In this document: positions 63,921 to 64,000 of the stretch, piece after piece
How the letters are laid out: each line of letters begins with the position of its first letter
Position numbering within the stretch: position 1 is the stretch's first letter
Source: an uncultured Desulfobacteraceae bacterium
GTDB taxonomy: Bacteria > Desulfobacterota > Desulfobacteria > Desulfobacterales > UBA5852
NCBI GenBank assembly: GCA_913060875.1
Contig: CAJXSL010000008.1
Span: 124,001-188,000 of the forward strand
Direction of reading: 5' to 3'
DNA length: 64,000 bases
The notes under the pieces: model-generated
The model's database searches: none
Seen by the model: only the letters and a program-made list of their open reading frames with translations
What the model was told of the DNA's origin: nothing
Program-made: the position numbers and the translations under genes

Positions 63921-64000
63921 GGGAAAGGGACGCTCCGGATTCAGCATCGACTGTACGGTGGGGCCCTCCATGCGGGGGTACCACCAGCGTTTGCCGCCAC

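Overview
The window looks like a chromosomal segment of a strictly anaerobic, GC-rich Desulfobacterota bacterium, most likely a Desulfobacterales (Desulfosarcina-type) sulfate reducer. The clues are an NfnAB-type transhydrogenase, a molybdopterin enzyme in a NifX-like setting, many PAS/sigma-54 regulators, TRAP and ABC uptake systems, and long hairpin repeats in gene tails. The genus is inference; I ran no search.

Layout. 1-5.9 kb: a partial Cys-rich protein, a core-MetE-like protein, a MoxR ATPase with its CoxE-type VWA partner, and a TatD-like hydrolase. 5.0-7.3 kb: nfnAB. 7.8-13.2 kb: a leftward cassette (NifX-like protein, degenerate receiver, TorD-chaperone/molybdoenzyme fusion) behind a clear sigma-54 promoter, with a divergent Cys-rich PAS sigma-54 activator. 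13.2-20.5 kb: a thiamine region with two divergent TPP riboswitches. The leftward one leads thiD, thiW, a fused ECF ATPase, EcfT and an unknown P-loop gene; the rightward one leads an HMP-type ABC transporter (thiZXY). 20.7-26.3 kb: a peptide-type ABC operon. 26.7-31.7 kb: a ThiE-ThiL fusion, an HD-domain protein, prfB with its programmed frameshift, and lnt. 32-33.7 kb: small proteins, including an ACT-domain protein. 33.7-39.2 kb: marR-proVXW, facing a second marR followed by a decayed proX fragment. 39.3-40.6 kb: a PAS-LuxR regulator and a small protein. 40.8-47.7 kb: tRNA-Pro, tRNA-Leu, tig-clpP-clpX, lon, tRNA-Val, tRNA-Asp.

47.7-54.0 kb is a 6.2-kb interval flanked by direct repeats of the tRNA-Asp 3' end plus its terminator. 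It carries an iron-type ABC transporter and a DHH phosphoesterase but no recognisable integrase, so it reads as a small tRNA-targeted island. 54-55 kb holds an unknown protein. 55.4-63.9 kb is a hybrid sensor kinase, a sigma-54 response regulator and a TRAP transporter (dctPQM). The TRAP operon has a near-consensus sigma-54 promoter and three upstream copies of a 16-bp palindrome that are candidate enhancer sites.

The strongest leads are the sigma-54-controlled molybdoenzyme cassette with the chaperone-enzyme fusion, the tRNA-Asp island, the TRAP control region, and the long hairpin elements, one of which ends in an inverted copy of a gene's 3' end.
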